The notes: generated by a model not told the origin, from the letters alone. 19,697 bases of DNA from Anaerolineae bacterium (GCA_017303735.1 JAFLCF010000076.1:1-19697); one strand, 5' to 3'. Shown: positions 1-7,611, counted from the stretch's first letter. Numbers and translations are program-made.

Positions 1-77
1 ATATCACACGCACATTGCTGGCGATCTTTATCAACGCCTTCAAGCCTAAAAATCTTGACGCGTGGTTTGGTCTTTAA
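1..77 (+). CDS. secD: SecD C-terminal end (partial, 5' cut by window edge)
   Basis: The reading frame open from the window edge (codons in phase with position 3) ends with ...NAFKPKNLDAWFGL and a TAA stop at 75-77. This ending resembles the C-terminal tail of SecD, the protein-export membrane protein that works with SecF and SecYEG to drive translocation using the proton gradient. Only about 24 residues are visible, so the call rests mainly on the position directly in front of secF, 24 bases away on the same strand, which is the usual secD-secF order. Confidence 0.8.
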   Translation, partial: ITRTLLAIFINAFKPKNLDAWFGL

Positions 78-101
78 TAGAAAGCTTCAAGGATACACGT
101 T

Positions 102-1016
102 ATGAATATTCTTGGTAAACGATACATTTTCTTTGCTCTCTCCCTGATCCTGATCGTGCCTGGGCTTGTTTTGCTCGGCATCAAAGGATTACCCCTTTCC
201 ATCGATTTTACTGGCGGCACACTCTTCGAAGTTAGTTTTGAGGAAGGGAAGACCCCGGATACTGCCGCCATCCTTTCAATTTATGACGATGCTCAGATCA
301 ATGACGCGCAGGTTACAGCCACAGAAAGTGGTTCGCTGATCATCCGCTCCTCATTTTTGACGAACGAGTCTCGCGATGTTGTATTAAATGCATTACGAGA
401 GGTATCTGGCTCTGAAGTTACCGTCCTAAAGTTTGACAGTGTAGGTCCGAGCATTGGGGCTCAGGTAACTCAACGGGCAGCCATTGCTGTTGCCGTATCC
501 TCCCTACTGGTGGTTCTTTTCATCATTTGGTCTTTTCGTAAAGTGCCAAACGCCTTCCGCTATGGGGTTTGCGCTATTCTCGCCATGATCCATGATATTG
601 CCATCATTCTGAGCATTACTGGAATCGGCGCATACTTCTTCAGCTGGGAGATCGATTCACTTTTCCTCACTGCCCTTCTGACGGTGATCGGTTTCTCCAT
701 GCAGGATACGATCGTGGTATTTGACCGCATCCGCGAGAACTCAACCATCCTGCGCCGTGTGGAATATGAAACGCTTGTCAATCATTCGATCGTGCAGACT
801 CTTCAACGCTCCATCAACACGCAGTTGATGACCGTGGAATTCCTGTTGCTTGCCCTTGCCATGTTCGGCGGCATCACACTTCGCGAATTCGCCATCATTT
901 TGCTCGTTGGCTTGTTGAGCGGAACCTACTCCTCCATTTTTGTTGCGGCACCCATTCTGGTTCTCTGGGAAAAGCGCGAGTGGACGACTTGGTTTGGTCG
1001 CGGCGCGAACGCGTAA
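102..1016 (+). CDS. secF: Protein translocase subunit SecF
   Basis: The 304-residue protein has the SecF plan. A first membrane segment lies at about residues 8-28, followed by the conserved SIDFTGGTLFEVSF block and a periplasmic domain to about 125. Five further membrane segments follow. The DSVGPSIGAQVTQRA block precedes the second segment, and the SMQDTIVVFDRIREN and RSINTQ motifs sit in the fourth-fifth segment region, as in the family. The length is typical of SecF. The ATG at 102 has an AAGGA Shine-Dalgarno about 9 bases upstream. It follows secD by 24 bases, so the two are almost certainly co-transcribed, and a strong terminator follows at 1027-1061. SecF forms the SecDF complex in the cytoplasmic membrane and aids release and forward movement of exported proteins. 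Confidence 0.96.
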   Translation: MNILGKRYIFFALSLILIVPGLVLLGIKGLPLSIDFTGGTLFEVSFEEGKTPDTAAILSIYDDAQINDAQVTATESGSLIIRSSFLTNESRDVVLNALREVSGSEVTVLKFDSVGPSIGAQVTQRAAIAVAVSSLLVVLFIIWSFRKVPNAFRYGVCAILAMIHDIAIILSITGIGAYFFSWEIDSLFLTALLTVIGFSMQDTIVVFDRIRENSTILRRVEYETLVNHSIVQTLQRSINTQLMTVEFLLLALAMFGGITLREFAIILLVGLLSGTYSSIFVAAPILVLWEKREWTTWFGRGANA

Positions 1017-1026
1017 ATAGCTTTTC

Positions 1027-1061
1027 AAAGGGCAGCCATCATACTATGGCTGCCCTTTTTT
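1027..1061 (+). terminator. Rho-independent terminator after secF
   Basis: A 13-bp perfect stem (1027-1039 with 1046-1058, core GGGCAGCCAT/ATGGCTGCCC) has a 6-base loop and a T-run at 1056-1061. It ends the secDF transcript. The lysE-type gene's Shine-Dalgarno starts only 8 bases after the T-run. Confidence 0.93.
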
Positions 1062-1080
1062 GTTTCATAAGGAGTGTCAG

Positions 1081-1677
1081 TTGCTTTTTCTCCGTGCTTT
1101 CATCATCGGTATTTCCATTGCCGCCCCGGTTGGACCGATCGGCGTGCTTTGCATTCGCAGAACATTGGCAAATGGCAAAGCCGCCGGTTTCATCTCTGGC
1201 TTGGGCGCTGCGAGCGCAGACATGGTCTATGGTGCGATCGCTGCGTTTGGTCTGACTGCCATTACAGGCTTGCTGGTCGAAAACGCTGTCTGGTTGCGCA
1301 TTCTTGGTGGAGCATTTCTGCTTTACCTGGGCATTAAAACTTTTCTTGAAAAACCATCTGACAAAGCTGCCCAGGCGGAGCAAGGCAACTTGTTGAGCAT
1401 GTACACTACAACGTTCTTTCTGACCATCACCAACCCAATGACCATTCTCTCATTCGCTGCCATCTTCGCCGGGACAATGCTGGGCAATCAGATGGGCAAT
1501 CCATTCGTGATCGTGGCTGGAGTCTTTACAGGGTCAGCGATTTGGTGGCTGGGGTTAAGTTTTGGGGTGGGAGTAGTGAGAGAGCGCCTAACCCATGTTC
1601 ACATGGCTTGGATCAACCGCATCTCAGGTGTGGTAATCACAGCATTTGGATTGTTCGCACTGCTGGGAAGAAGCTAA
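1081..1677 (+). CDS. LysE/RhtB-family amino-acid exporter
   Basis: A 198-residue, very hydrophobic protein starts MLFLRAFIIGISIAAPVGPI and continues with GVLCIRRTLANG. This N-terminal pattern (first helix, PxGP, then a basic cytoplasmic turn) is the hallmark of the LysE/RhtB translocator family, inner-membrane exporters of amino acids or related metabolites. About six membrane segments can be seen, and the central TITNPMTILSF helix is also typical. I chose the TTG at 1081 because AAGGAG (1069-1074) lies 6 bases upstream. A longer frame from a TTG at 1060 would start inside the secF terminator. The substrate cannot be told. No promoter fits between the terminator and this start. The TAA stop overlaps the TAG stop of the convergent cyclase gene by four bases. 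Confidence 0.9.
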   Translation: MLFLRAFIIGISIAAPVGPIGVLCIRRTLANGKAAGFISGLGAASADMVYGAIAAFGLTAITGLLVENAVWLRILGGAFLLYLGIKTFLEKPSDKAAQAEQGNLLSMYTTTFFLTITNPMTILSFAAIFAGTMLGNQMGNPFVIVAGVFTGSAIWWLGLSFGVGVVRERLTHVHMAWINRISGVVITAFGLFALLGRS

Positions 1678-2492
1678 ACTCGATCATCCTTACGGCGATG
1701 ATGATGCTCTGCCTTGCTTTTGTACATAGCATCATCTGCCATTTGAATGACCTTCTCAAGATTGATTCCAGGCTGGCTGGTTGCGCCGCCGCCCGAGATG
1801 CTTAAGATGGGTTCGCGATAGTATTTATTATTGATCTCGATCAAAGCCTGAATCTGTCTTAAAAATTCAGCGGTCTCGGTTTCATCCTTGCCAGGCAGAA
1901 TGACGGCAAATTCGTCTCCACCGATCCGTGCAGCAATGCAGGTTGAATTGCCATTGCTCAGGGAAGCGCTCAACACTTCGGCGGCGCGACGGATCAACTT
2001 ATCACCTGCCTGATGCCCGAAAGCGTCATTTGTCTTTTTGAGATAATTTAGATCCAGGATGACAATGCTGACGGGAGATGTTCGGTTGTATTCGAGCTTT
2101 TGAATGGTCTCTTCAAAATAGGCGCGGTTATACAAGCCGGTCATAACATCATGCGTACCAAGGTATTGAAGATAATCTTCTGCCTTCTTGCGCGTTGTGA
2201 TATCTTGGATGGAAACCAATGCCCAATCAAAAGTTTGTTCATGCCCAGGCATGATCCTAAAATTCAGCAAAATGTTGATCGGTTCGCCGCTAAGAGAGTA
2301 ATTAACACCTTCACGTTCATATTCGAGTTTACCGTTCCAAAGGTCGATTAATTCCTGCGAAAAATGGGAACCCATTTCATCACGAAAAACCCGGCTTAAA
2401 TTCGATAATAAATGTTCCTTCGAAGCCGCTCCAAACAATTCAAGCGTACGCTGGTTCACATTCAAGACTTTGATCAACCCGGCGCAATGCAA
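1674..2492 (-). CDS. Diguanylate cyclase, downstream fragment: PAS plus GGDEF domain
   Basis: This frame holds the rest of a PAS domain (about residues 1-105), a short linker QDITTRKKAEDYLQYLGTHD and a full GGDEF domain beginning DVMTGLYNRAYFEE. The active-site motif is an intact ARIGGDEFAVILPG, so the domain could make cyclic di-GMP from two GTP. The product-inhibition I-site (RxxD, nine residues before GGDEF) is not conserved: NSTC stands in its place. The ATG at 2492 is only the first one in this frame and lies in the middle of a PAS repeat. The homologous sequence continues upstream, in the same frame, to about 2520. The frame is therefore most likely the second part of the gene starting at 3115, separated from it by a one-base shift. 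Confidence 0.8.
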   Translation of the reverse strand: MHCAGLIKVLNVNQRTLELFGAASKEHLLSNLSRVFRDEMGSHFSQELIDLWNGKLEYEREGVNYSLSGEPINILLNFRIMPGHEQTFDWALVSIQDITTRKKAEDYLQYLGTHDVMTGLYNRAYFEETIQKLEYNRTSPVSIVILDLNYLKKTNDAFGHQAGDKLIRRAAEVLSASLSNGNSTCIAARIGGDEFAVILPGKDETETAEFLRQIQALIEINNKYYREPILSISGGGATSQPGINLEKVIQMADDAMYKSKAEHHHRRKDDRV

Positions 2493-3115
2493 AGCCGCTT
2501 CAGGATGATCTTCAAGGTATTTTGAAAATCAACCACGCCCTGCGCTCGAAGTGAATCGAAGTAGCCCTTGATCGCGCTGTAATCTTCCTCCCACAAAGAG
2601 ATCGGCGAACCTTCGAACAGTTTCACGAGCCGCCTTTCCGCCTGTCTGCGTGCTGTAATATCTTCAATGGTGACGAGCACACGTTCCCAACTTTCTTCAT
2701 ATTTCGGGATGATGCGCCAGTGAAGGATGATATCCAACGGCTCGCCACTTAACGTATAGTTGACTCCCTCCCCCGACCATTTCACATCGCCGTTCCAAAG
2801 AGCGCGCAACTCGTCCCGCATGTGATGCCGCATTCCATCACTAAAGACACGGTCGAGGTTAGAGATCAGGTGCTGCTTCGAATCTGCCTTGAGCATGGAA
2901 ACGGTCTGAAGGTTAACTTCCAACACGCGGATCTGCGACATACACAAGTCTATAAATTCGGGGTGCATGAGCAGGTGGGCATCCAACGACTTGACACCCT
3001 GTGAGCGTAAGTCGTCAAAAAGATGTTTGATCTTGCTGAAATCCTGCTCCCAAAGAGATACAGGGGCATACTCAAACAAAGTCACCAAATACTCCTTATC
3101 ATCCACGTCCAGCAT
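2474..3115 (-). CDS. Diguanylate cyclase, upstream fragment: PAS repeat(s)
   Basis: The ATG at 3115 has a good Shine-Dalgarno (GGAGGG) upstream and a possible TATAAT -10 box at 3158-3163. The protein contains a complete PAS-type sensor repeat (about residues 8-150, beginning LVTLFEYAPVSLWEQDFS and ending VTIEDITARRQAE). A second repeat follows (LVKLFEGSPISLWEEDYS) but runs only to GVVDFQ. After that, roughly the last 15 residues (from NTLKIILKRL) no longer match the first repeat. The matching sequence goes on in the neighbouring frame, so the C-terminal tail is a frameshift artefact of sequence or of evolution. PAS domains here would sense a ligand or redox signal and control the GGDEF output. 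Confidence 0.8.
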   Translation of the reverse strand: MLDVDDKEYLVTLFEYAPVSLWEQDFSKIKHLFDDLRSQGVKSLDAHLLMHPEFIDLCMSQIRVLEVNLQTVSMLKADSKQHLISNLDRVFSDGMRHHMRDELRALWNGDVKWSGEGVNYTLSGEPLDIILHWRIIPKYEESWERVLVTIEDITARRQAERRLVKLFEGSPISLWEEDYSAIKGYFDSLRAQGVVDFQNTLKIILKRLCIAPG

Positions 3116-3233
3116 AAAAATCCCTCCGATTATTTGATTGGGTACGACGATGGCACGATTATACCTTTTACGAGGATCAATTCACGCCGCAGAGTCAGGC
3201 TATGGTTCAGGATGAGGCGCGGCACTTCATCCC

Positions 3234-3476
3234 CTACTTAGATTTGGGAGAAGCATAACGTTTCCCCCTTGCTGCTAGCAAATTGCATTCTGACTGAATC
3301 CCACAGGTGGTACAGCATTTGCCATCGGGTCCGATCTCAAGTAGTTTCCCTTTTTGAACCAGCAGATCGATCATAGAAAGAACTGCCGAAGGCTGTGCGT
3401 TCATCTCGCGGCTGATCTCTGAAAGGCTCAGCCCATTTTCTTTATCTTCAAGCAATTTGACCAATTGTTTCAACAT
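3234..3476 (-). CDS. feoC: FeoC-like winged-helix regulator
   Basis: The 80-residue protein starts MLKQLVKLLEDKENGLSLSE and continues as a small winged-helix DNA-binding-like fold (SLSEISREMNAQPSAVLSMIDLLVQKGKLLEI). A cysteine cluster follows, KCCTTCGIQSEC, like the Fe-S-binding loop of FeoC proteins, which regulate or stabilise FeoB. I chose the ATG at 3476 because the family starts with this helix and GGGGTGA lies just upstream. A longer in-frame extension reads out of the feoB sequence and is unlikely. The gene begins 4 bases after the stop of the feoB membrane half and is the last gene of the feo cluster. The family assignment rests on size, fold pattern and place. Confidence 0.82.
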   Translation of the reverse strand: MLKQLVKLLEDKENGLSLSEISREMNAQPSAVLSMIDLLVQKGKLLEIGPDGKCCTTCGIQSECNLLAARGKRYASPKSK

Positions 3477-3480
3477 GACA

Positions 3481-5166
3481 TCACCCCAGCCCGAGCAAAA
3501 GTCCGCCCTGATAGACGATGAAAGCGGCGAGCCATGCAACGGCAGTTTGATATAAAGCAGAGGTTACAGCCCAAGACATCCCAAATTCATGTTTGATCGC
3601 GCCCAACGTAGCCACACAAGGCACATATAAAAGGACGAATACCAGGAACGCAGTCGCGCTTAGGGGTGTGAAATTTCCCTGTAGTGCCAGGCTCAATGCA
3701 GTGTCTTCGCTTTCAGATTCTTCATCGACCAGATTCACACCAGGGATGATGCTCAAGAGTATCTTCCCTGAGCTCACGGTGGCTTCCACAAACCCCTGAC
3801 CGATTCCGAGCAATTCTTTGCCCAAGGTTGTTTCCTCCACAATCTGCAGTTCTTCATCCCCAAGATAGATCTGGCTCATTGTGCTGACAACGATCTCTTT
3901 CGCCATGAAACCTGTCACGAGTGCGCCGCCTGTTTCCCAATTATCAAAACCAAGCGGGGCAAAGACGGGTGAGATCGCACCGCTGACCTTGCCGAAGTAA
4001 GAGTCGCGCTGATTGCTTACTCCCCACGGAAGATTCAACAAAAGCCACATCACGACGGACGCAAAGAGGATCATCGTCCCTGCCTTGCGGACGAACTCAC
4101 GTGTGTTTTCCCACATATGAATGAGGACACTCTTTATAGATGGCTGACGGTAGGGAGGCAATTCCAACACAAAAGCGGACGTGGCATCGGGCTTGAGGAT
4201 GGTGCGGGTAAAGACCATCCCAGCCAGCATGGCAACAAGAATGCCCAGGGCATACATCGCCCAGATGACCGTCCCTGCACGTGCGCCAAAGAAGGCAAGA
4301 CCAAAGACAACGTATACAGGCAAACGTGCCGAACAAGACATGAGAGGAACAAGCAGAGCTGTAAGTACGCGGTCTCGTCTGCTGGCAATGGTACGGGTTG
4401 CGTAAATTGCAGGGACTGCACAGCCAAACCCTAATATCATTGGAATGAACGATTTCCCATGCAAACCGACAATGCGCATGAAACGATCCATTACAAATGC
4501 CGCACGGGACATATAGCCAGAGTCCTCAAGCAATGCGAGGAAGAAGTACAGGATCAACAGCCCGGGGACAAAGACCAGCACGCCTCCTACGCCTGCGACG
4601 ACTCCGTCAATGACGAGAGAATGAATCCACGTGGGAAGAGGCATGAGGTTTAGCAAGAAACGGAAGAGGTTGGCGATGGGTCCGTTAATAACGGCATCCG
4701 TCCAATCCAAAAACGGGGACGAGACGTCGATCACAAGGCGGAAGACGATGTACATCACTGCGAAGAACACCGGCAGACCCAGCCACTTGTGCGTAACGAT
4801 GTCATCGATGCGGTCGGTGAGGGTGATGCGATCAATGATCGGACGGTGGAGGGCTTGGCGCACAATACCGTTGATGTATCCGTAGCGGCGGTCGGCGGTG
4901 AGCAAGTCAACGTCGTCGCCAAGCATGGAGGTGACATGTTCCGCGCCTTGTCTGGCGAGCGCGATAATTTGTTCGCCATTCGGCATATCTTGCACGCGGG
5001 CCAGAATGTCTACATCGGCTTCAAGAAGTTTGATCGCCAGCCAACGCTGTGAATACCGACCTGTATCGAATTTTAATTCCTCGAAAGCGGCGATGAGCTT
5101 TGTGATCTCGCGTTCGATCTTGCCGCCATAATCAAGTTTGAATATAGTATTTGTTGTAATGGTCAT
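3481..5166 (-). CDS. feoB: FeoB membrane half: helical domain plus Fe(II) permease
   Basis: The 561-residue protein lacks the GTPase domain but carries the rest of FeoB. A cytoplasmic helical (GDI-like) region lies at residues 1 to about 120, including RWLAIKLLEADVDIL. It is followed by the membrane part, starting LGLPVFFAVMYIVFR, with two Gate modules. The conserved GFGCAVPAIYATRTI (Cys near residue 250) and PLMSCSARLPVYVVF (Cys near 276) motifs are present, as in normal FeoB permeases. The ATG at 5166 has GGAAG 8 bases upstream, and an in-frame stop lies ten codons before it, so this is not read-through from the GTPase gene. Together with the 167-residue GTPase half it adds up to about 728 residues, a usual FeoB length. 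It imports ferrous iron across the cytoplasmic membrane. Confidence 0.93.
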   Translation of the reverse strand: MTITTNTIFKLDYGGKIEREITKLIAAFEELKFDTGRYSQRWLAIKLLEADVDILARVQDMPNGEQIIALARQGAEHVTSMLGDDVDLLTADRRYGYINGIVRQALHRPIIDRITLTDRIDDIVTHKWLGLPVFFAVMYIVFRLVIDVSSPFLDWTDAVINGPIANLFRFLLNLMPLPTWIHSLVIDGVVAGVGGVLVFVPGLLILYFFLALLEDSGYMSRAAFVMDRFMRIVGLHGKSFIPMILGFGCAVPAIYATRTIASRRDRVLTALLVPLMSCSARLPVYVVFGLAFFGARAGTVIWAMYALGILVAMLAGMVFTRTILKPDATSAFVLELPPYRQPSIKSVLIHMWENTREFVRKAGTMILFASVVMWLLLNLPWGVSNQRDSYFGKVSGAISPVFAPLGFDNWETGGALVTGFMAKEIVVSTMSQIYLGDEELQIVEETTLGKELLGIGQGFVEATVSSGKILLSIIPGVNLVDEESESEDTALSLALQGNFTPLSATAFLVFVLLYVPCVATLGAIKHEFGMSWAVTSALYQTAVAWLAAFIVYQGGLLLGLG

Positions 5167-5204
5167 GTTAATCTTCCAGGTATGTCGCTTCGCTTAGCAC
5201 GACA

Positions 5205-5708
5205 TTAATTCTTTCCAGCCACATGCACGGCTTTTTCGATGAGTTCGGAGATACCCTTGCCTTTGTTCGCTGTAGTTTGCACCACAGGGACATCGCCAAG
5301 TAATTGCGAGAGATGGTCCACATTGATCTTTGCGCCATTCTTCTGCAAGTCATCGGTCATGTTCAATGCAAGCACCACAGGCACATCCAATTCAAGGATC
5401 TGCACCGTGAGATACAGGTTGCGTTCAAGGTTGGTCGCATCCACCACGTTGATAACCACATCAGGGCGTTCTTCGATAATGAAATCACGGGCGATGATCT
5501 CTTCGGGCGAATAAGCTGTGAGGCTGTACGTCCCGGGTAGGTCAACAATATTGACCATCTTGCCGTTGTGTTCGAGTTCGCCTTCTTTTTTTTCAACCGT
5601 TTTGCCGGGCCAGTTACCAGTGTGTTGATGCAGCCCCGTCAGCACATTGAAGATGGTGGTCTTGCCTGCATTGGGGTTGCCCGCAAGTGCGATGGTAATT
5701 TCAGCCAT
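5205..5708 (-). CDS. feoB: FeoB GTPase half (small G domain only)
   Basis: The 167-residue protein starts [20 protein letters not shown]. It shows the FeoB G-protein motifs in order: G1 GNPNAGKT, switch region [13 protein letters not shown]3 DLPGTYSL, and G4 NMTD. It ends VHVAGKN and a TAA stop, just where the G domain ends in full-length FeoB. I chose the ATG at 5708 because GGAGAG lies 4 bases upstream and FeoB proteins start at this strand. An ATG at 5720 is an alternative. The start overlaps the end of feoA by 8 bases, so the two are translationally coupled. GTP binding and hydrolysis here would gate the membrane half encoded 38 bases downstream. Confidence 0.93.
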   Translation of the reverse strand: MAEITIALAGNPNAGKTTIFNVLTGLHQHTGNWPGKTVEKKEGELEHNGKMVNIVDLPGTYSLTAYSPEEIIARDFIIEERPDVVINVVDATNLERNLYLTVQILELDVPVVLALNMTDDLQKNGAKINVDHLSQLLGDVPVVQTTANKGKGISELIEKAVHVAGKN

Positions 5709-5952
5709 TGGACTCTCCATGCAATAAAACTTCGATACATGCGGCTTCTTCTTTTCGCAAGGCAAGATGGTAGCCCTTGATGAAATACTCCACGGGGTCG
5801 CCAAGCGGAGCGTTGCGTTCGATCAAGATCGTCTCACCTTTGACGATCCCCATTTCAATGAAGCGCCTGCGCAATGCAGACGCTCCGTTAATTTTCGTGA
5901 TGGTCGCCTGTTGACCTGGTCGAAGAAGATGAAGTTGAATTGATTCGGTCAT
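5701..5952 (-). CDS. feoA: FeoA, ferrous iron transport accessory protein
   Basis: An 83-residue protein with the SH3-like FeoA fold: [17 protein letters not shown], then [17 protein letters not shown] and a closing strand region. The [13 protein letters not shown] turn is the family hallmark. The ATG at 5952 has AAGGAA 5 bases upstream. FeoA is a small cytoplasmic partner that binds FeoB and is needed for ferrous iron uptake. It is the first transport gene of the cluster, with about 90 bases between it and the upstream DtxR-type gene, so it may be read both from that gene's promoter and from one of its own. Confidence 0.92.
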   Translation of the reverse strand: MTESIQLHLLRPGQQATITKINGASALRRRFIEMGIVKGETILIERNAPLGDPVEYFIKGYHLALRKEEAACIEVLLHGESNG

Positions 5953-6001
5953 GTTTTCCTTTTCATAGATACTCTGTTTGTTGAGCAGGCGGTGTTCATC
6001 C

Positions 6002-6015
6002 GCAGTTTCGACTGC
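6002..6015. other. Small hairpin with UUCG-type loop between dtxR-like gene and feoA
   Basis: GCAGT (6002-6006) and ACTGC (6011-6015) enclose TTCG. There is no T-run on either side, so it is not an intrinsic terminator. Its role, if any, is unknown. Confidence 0.3.
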
Positions 6016-6040
6016 TTATAATCAACCACCGACTTACTTT

Positions 6041-6694
6041 TTATTTCACGATCACAAACGCCGCCATGGATAACCCCACCGCAACATCTTTACCTCCCAC
6101 AGACAAAGTAAGAGGTCCATCCATGGGTGCAGCTTCTGACACTTTCAATTTTTGTCCCGGTAGAATGTTCTTTTCCTGCAAATACTTCAACACATCGGTG
6201 GAGGTTGCATCCACGGCGAGTACCGTCACGGTCTGCCCCACTTCTACCTCGCTCAAAGCGATTCCATCCAGCGGCGCATAGGCTCCCAACGCATCAGGGA
6301 TCGGATTCCCACGCGGGCAGGTTTGAGGATGGTGCAGAAAATCAGCCAACGCTTCAGTGACTTCGGGTGCCGTAGCATGCTCAAGAGAGCAAGCCAATTC
6401 ATACACTTTTGCCCATTCGATCTTCAAATGATCGTACAGAAAACGCTCCCATAATCGTTGGCGTCGAATCACATTTGACGCCGCCTCACGCCCCTTTTTT
6501 GTCAGCGTAACCCCTTTATATGGTGTATGCGTCACCAGTCCTTGTTCACCAAGGCGGCGCATCTTTTCGTTGGCAGAAACATTGGTCACATCCAATCGCT
6601 CGGCAAGGCGTGCAATTGGCACATCACGGTTTCCCAGTTCCGCCATCGCTTTTAGATACATTTCTGTGCTTTCACTCAGGTGCTCTACAGACAT
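6041..6694 (-). CDS. DtxR/MntR-family metal-dependent transcriptional repressor
   Basis: The 217-residue protein has the full three-part DtxR plan. A winged helix-turn-helix lies at about 1-70 (MYLKAMAEL, VPIARLAERLDVTNVSANEKMRRL, GVTLTKKGREAA). A metal-binding and dimer region lies at about 71-145, containing YELACSLEHATAPEVTEAL and the typical HPQTCPRGNPIP. A C-terminal FeoA/SH3-like domain occupies about 150-217. The family binds Fe(II) or Mn(II) and then represses uptake genes. It sits directly upstream of feoA on the same strand, which points to control of iron import. The ATG at 6694 has AAAGGG seven bases upstream, inside one arm of a probable operator (6693-6731), which suggests that the protein represses its own gene. 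Confidence 0.92.
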   Translation of the reverse strand: MSVEHLSESTEMYLKAMAELGNRDVPIARLAERLDVTNVSANEKMRRLGEQGLVTHTPYKGVTLTKKGREAASNVIRRQRLWERFLYDHLKIEWAKVYELACSLEHATAPEVTEALADFLHHPQTCPRGNPIPDALGAYAPLDGIALSEVEVGQTVTVLAVDATSTDVLKYLQEKNILPGQKLKVSEAAPMDGPLTLSVGGKDVAVGLSMAAFVIVK

Positions 6695-6731
6695 AAGGTA
6701 ACCCTTTGAAAAATTATATGGTTACCCTTAT
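6693..6731 (-). promoter_or_regulatory. Promoter and inverted-repeat operator of the DtxR-type gene
   Basis: On the plus strand ATAAGGTAACC (6693-6703) is mirrored by GGTTACCCTTAT (6720-6731); the arms match except for one extra base. Between them, read on the minus strand, lies a perfect TATAAT (6713-6718). One arm therefore fills the space just upstream of the -10 box. The other covers the likely transcription start and the Shine-Dalgarno of the repressor gene. The TAACC/GGTTA half-sites recall DtxR/IdeR boxes. The -35 box is poor. Confidence 0.6.
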
Positions 6732-6844
6732 TATTCCAAACAACCTATTTTTCCGTCATGGAAGGGTGTCATCTTTTCCATAGGAAACATGTCATCATGC
6801 TATACTCGGCTTAAACTACACATCACCCGGCAAAGGAGCATTTC

Positions 6845-7600
6845 ATGTACCAAACCGATATGTATGAAGGGCTGATCGCAGAGACCGTCATGATGACTGG
6901 CGCGAATGGTGAAACCATCAACGCGTATATGGCACGTCCGTTAGGGGCAGGTCCATTCCCTGCCATGGTCTTGGCACATCACATGCCCGGTTGGGATCAG
7001 TGGTATCGTGAGGCAACTTTCAAGTTCGCACATCAGGGGTATATCACCATCACCCCCAATCTTTATTTCAGAGCAGGGCATGGCACCCCAGAAGATGTAG
7101 CAGCCAAAGTCCGCGCCGATGGCGGCATTGCCGATTCTCAAGCCATTGGCGATTTCGAAGGCGCCATGAAATACGTCCGCGCTTTGCCGTATTCGAACGG
7201 CAAGGTTGGAGTGTTTGGAACCTGCTCCGGCGGCAGACATGCGTACCTCGCCGCGTGCAGTGTTCCCGGGTTTGATGCGATCGTGGATTGCTGGGGCGGG
7301 CGGGTTGTGATGACGCCCGAGCAGTTATCTCCCAAAACGCCCGCCTCGCCTCACAGCCTGACCTCGAGCCTGCCCTGCCCCATTTTGGGTTTGTTTGGCA
7401 ACGACGACTCTTCCCCCACTCCGGAACAAGTCAACCAGCATGAAGCCGAATTGAAGAAACACGGAAAGAAGTACGAATTTCACCGCTATGACGGCGCTGG
7501 GCATGGATTCTTTTACTATCATGCCGCCATGTACCGCCAAGCGCAAGCCGTGGATGGCTGGCAGAAAATTTGGGCATTCCTTGAAAAGAACCTCGCATAA
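6845..7600 (+). CDS. Dienelactone hydrolase family protein (alpha/beta hydrolase)
   Basis: A 251-residue alpha/beta hydrolase. The core opens INAYMARPLGAGPFPAMVLA, with the HHMPGW segment after the first strand. The nucleophile elbow is GTCSGGRHAY with Cys127, as in dienelactone hydrolases, which use cysteine rather than serine. The acid is Asp187 or Asp188 in LGLFGNDDSS, and the histidine is His220 in YDGAGHGFFYY. The length fits the family. The ATG at 6845 has AAAGGAG 6 bases upstream, and TATACT at 6801-6806 may be its -10 box. The true substrate is unknown: the family hydrolyses lactones and esters, and no aromatic-degradation genes lie nearby. It forms a two-gene unit with the small protein 11 bases downstream. 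Confidence 0.9.
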   Translation: MYQTDMYEGLIAETVMMTGANGETINAYMARPLGAGPFPAMVLAHHMPGWDQWYREATFKFAHQGYITITPNLYFRAGHGTPEDVAAKVRADGGIADSQAIGDFEGAMKYVRALPYSNGKVGVFGTCSGGRHAYLAACSVPGFDAIVDCWGGRVVMTPEQLSPKTPASPHSLTSSLPCPILGLFGNDDSSPTPEQVNQHEAELKKHGKKYEFHRYDGAGHGFFYYHAAMYRQAQAVDGWQKIWAFLEKNLA

Positions 7601-7611
7601 GGAGTCTTAAT

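Larger units (their letters stand above)
1674..3115 (-). pseudogene. Reconstructed PAS-PAS-GGDEF diguanylate cyclase gene with a -1 frameshift
   Basis: Adding one A to the four-A run (minus strand, 2520-2523) joins the two fragments into one frame of about 480 codons: PAS, PAS, GGDEF. The joined second repeat reads GVVDFQKYLEDHPEA, which aligns without gaps to GVKSLDAHLLMHPEF of the first repeat, with HP in register. Whether this is a true mutation, a programmed slip or a base-call error in a homopolymer cannot be decided from the sequence. Confidence 0.65.

Noticed and set aside
5164..5210. Split feoB as a simple frameshift or read-through stop
   Set aside because: The downstream half has its own ATG and GGAAG site and an in-frame stop ten codons before it; neither remaining frame links the halves without further stops.
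6002..6015. Terminator between the DtxR-type gene and feoA
   Set aside because: The stem is only 5 bp and no T-run follows on either strand.
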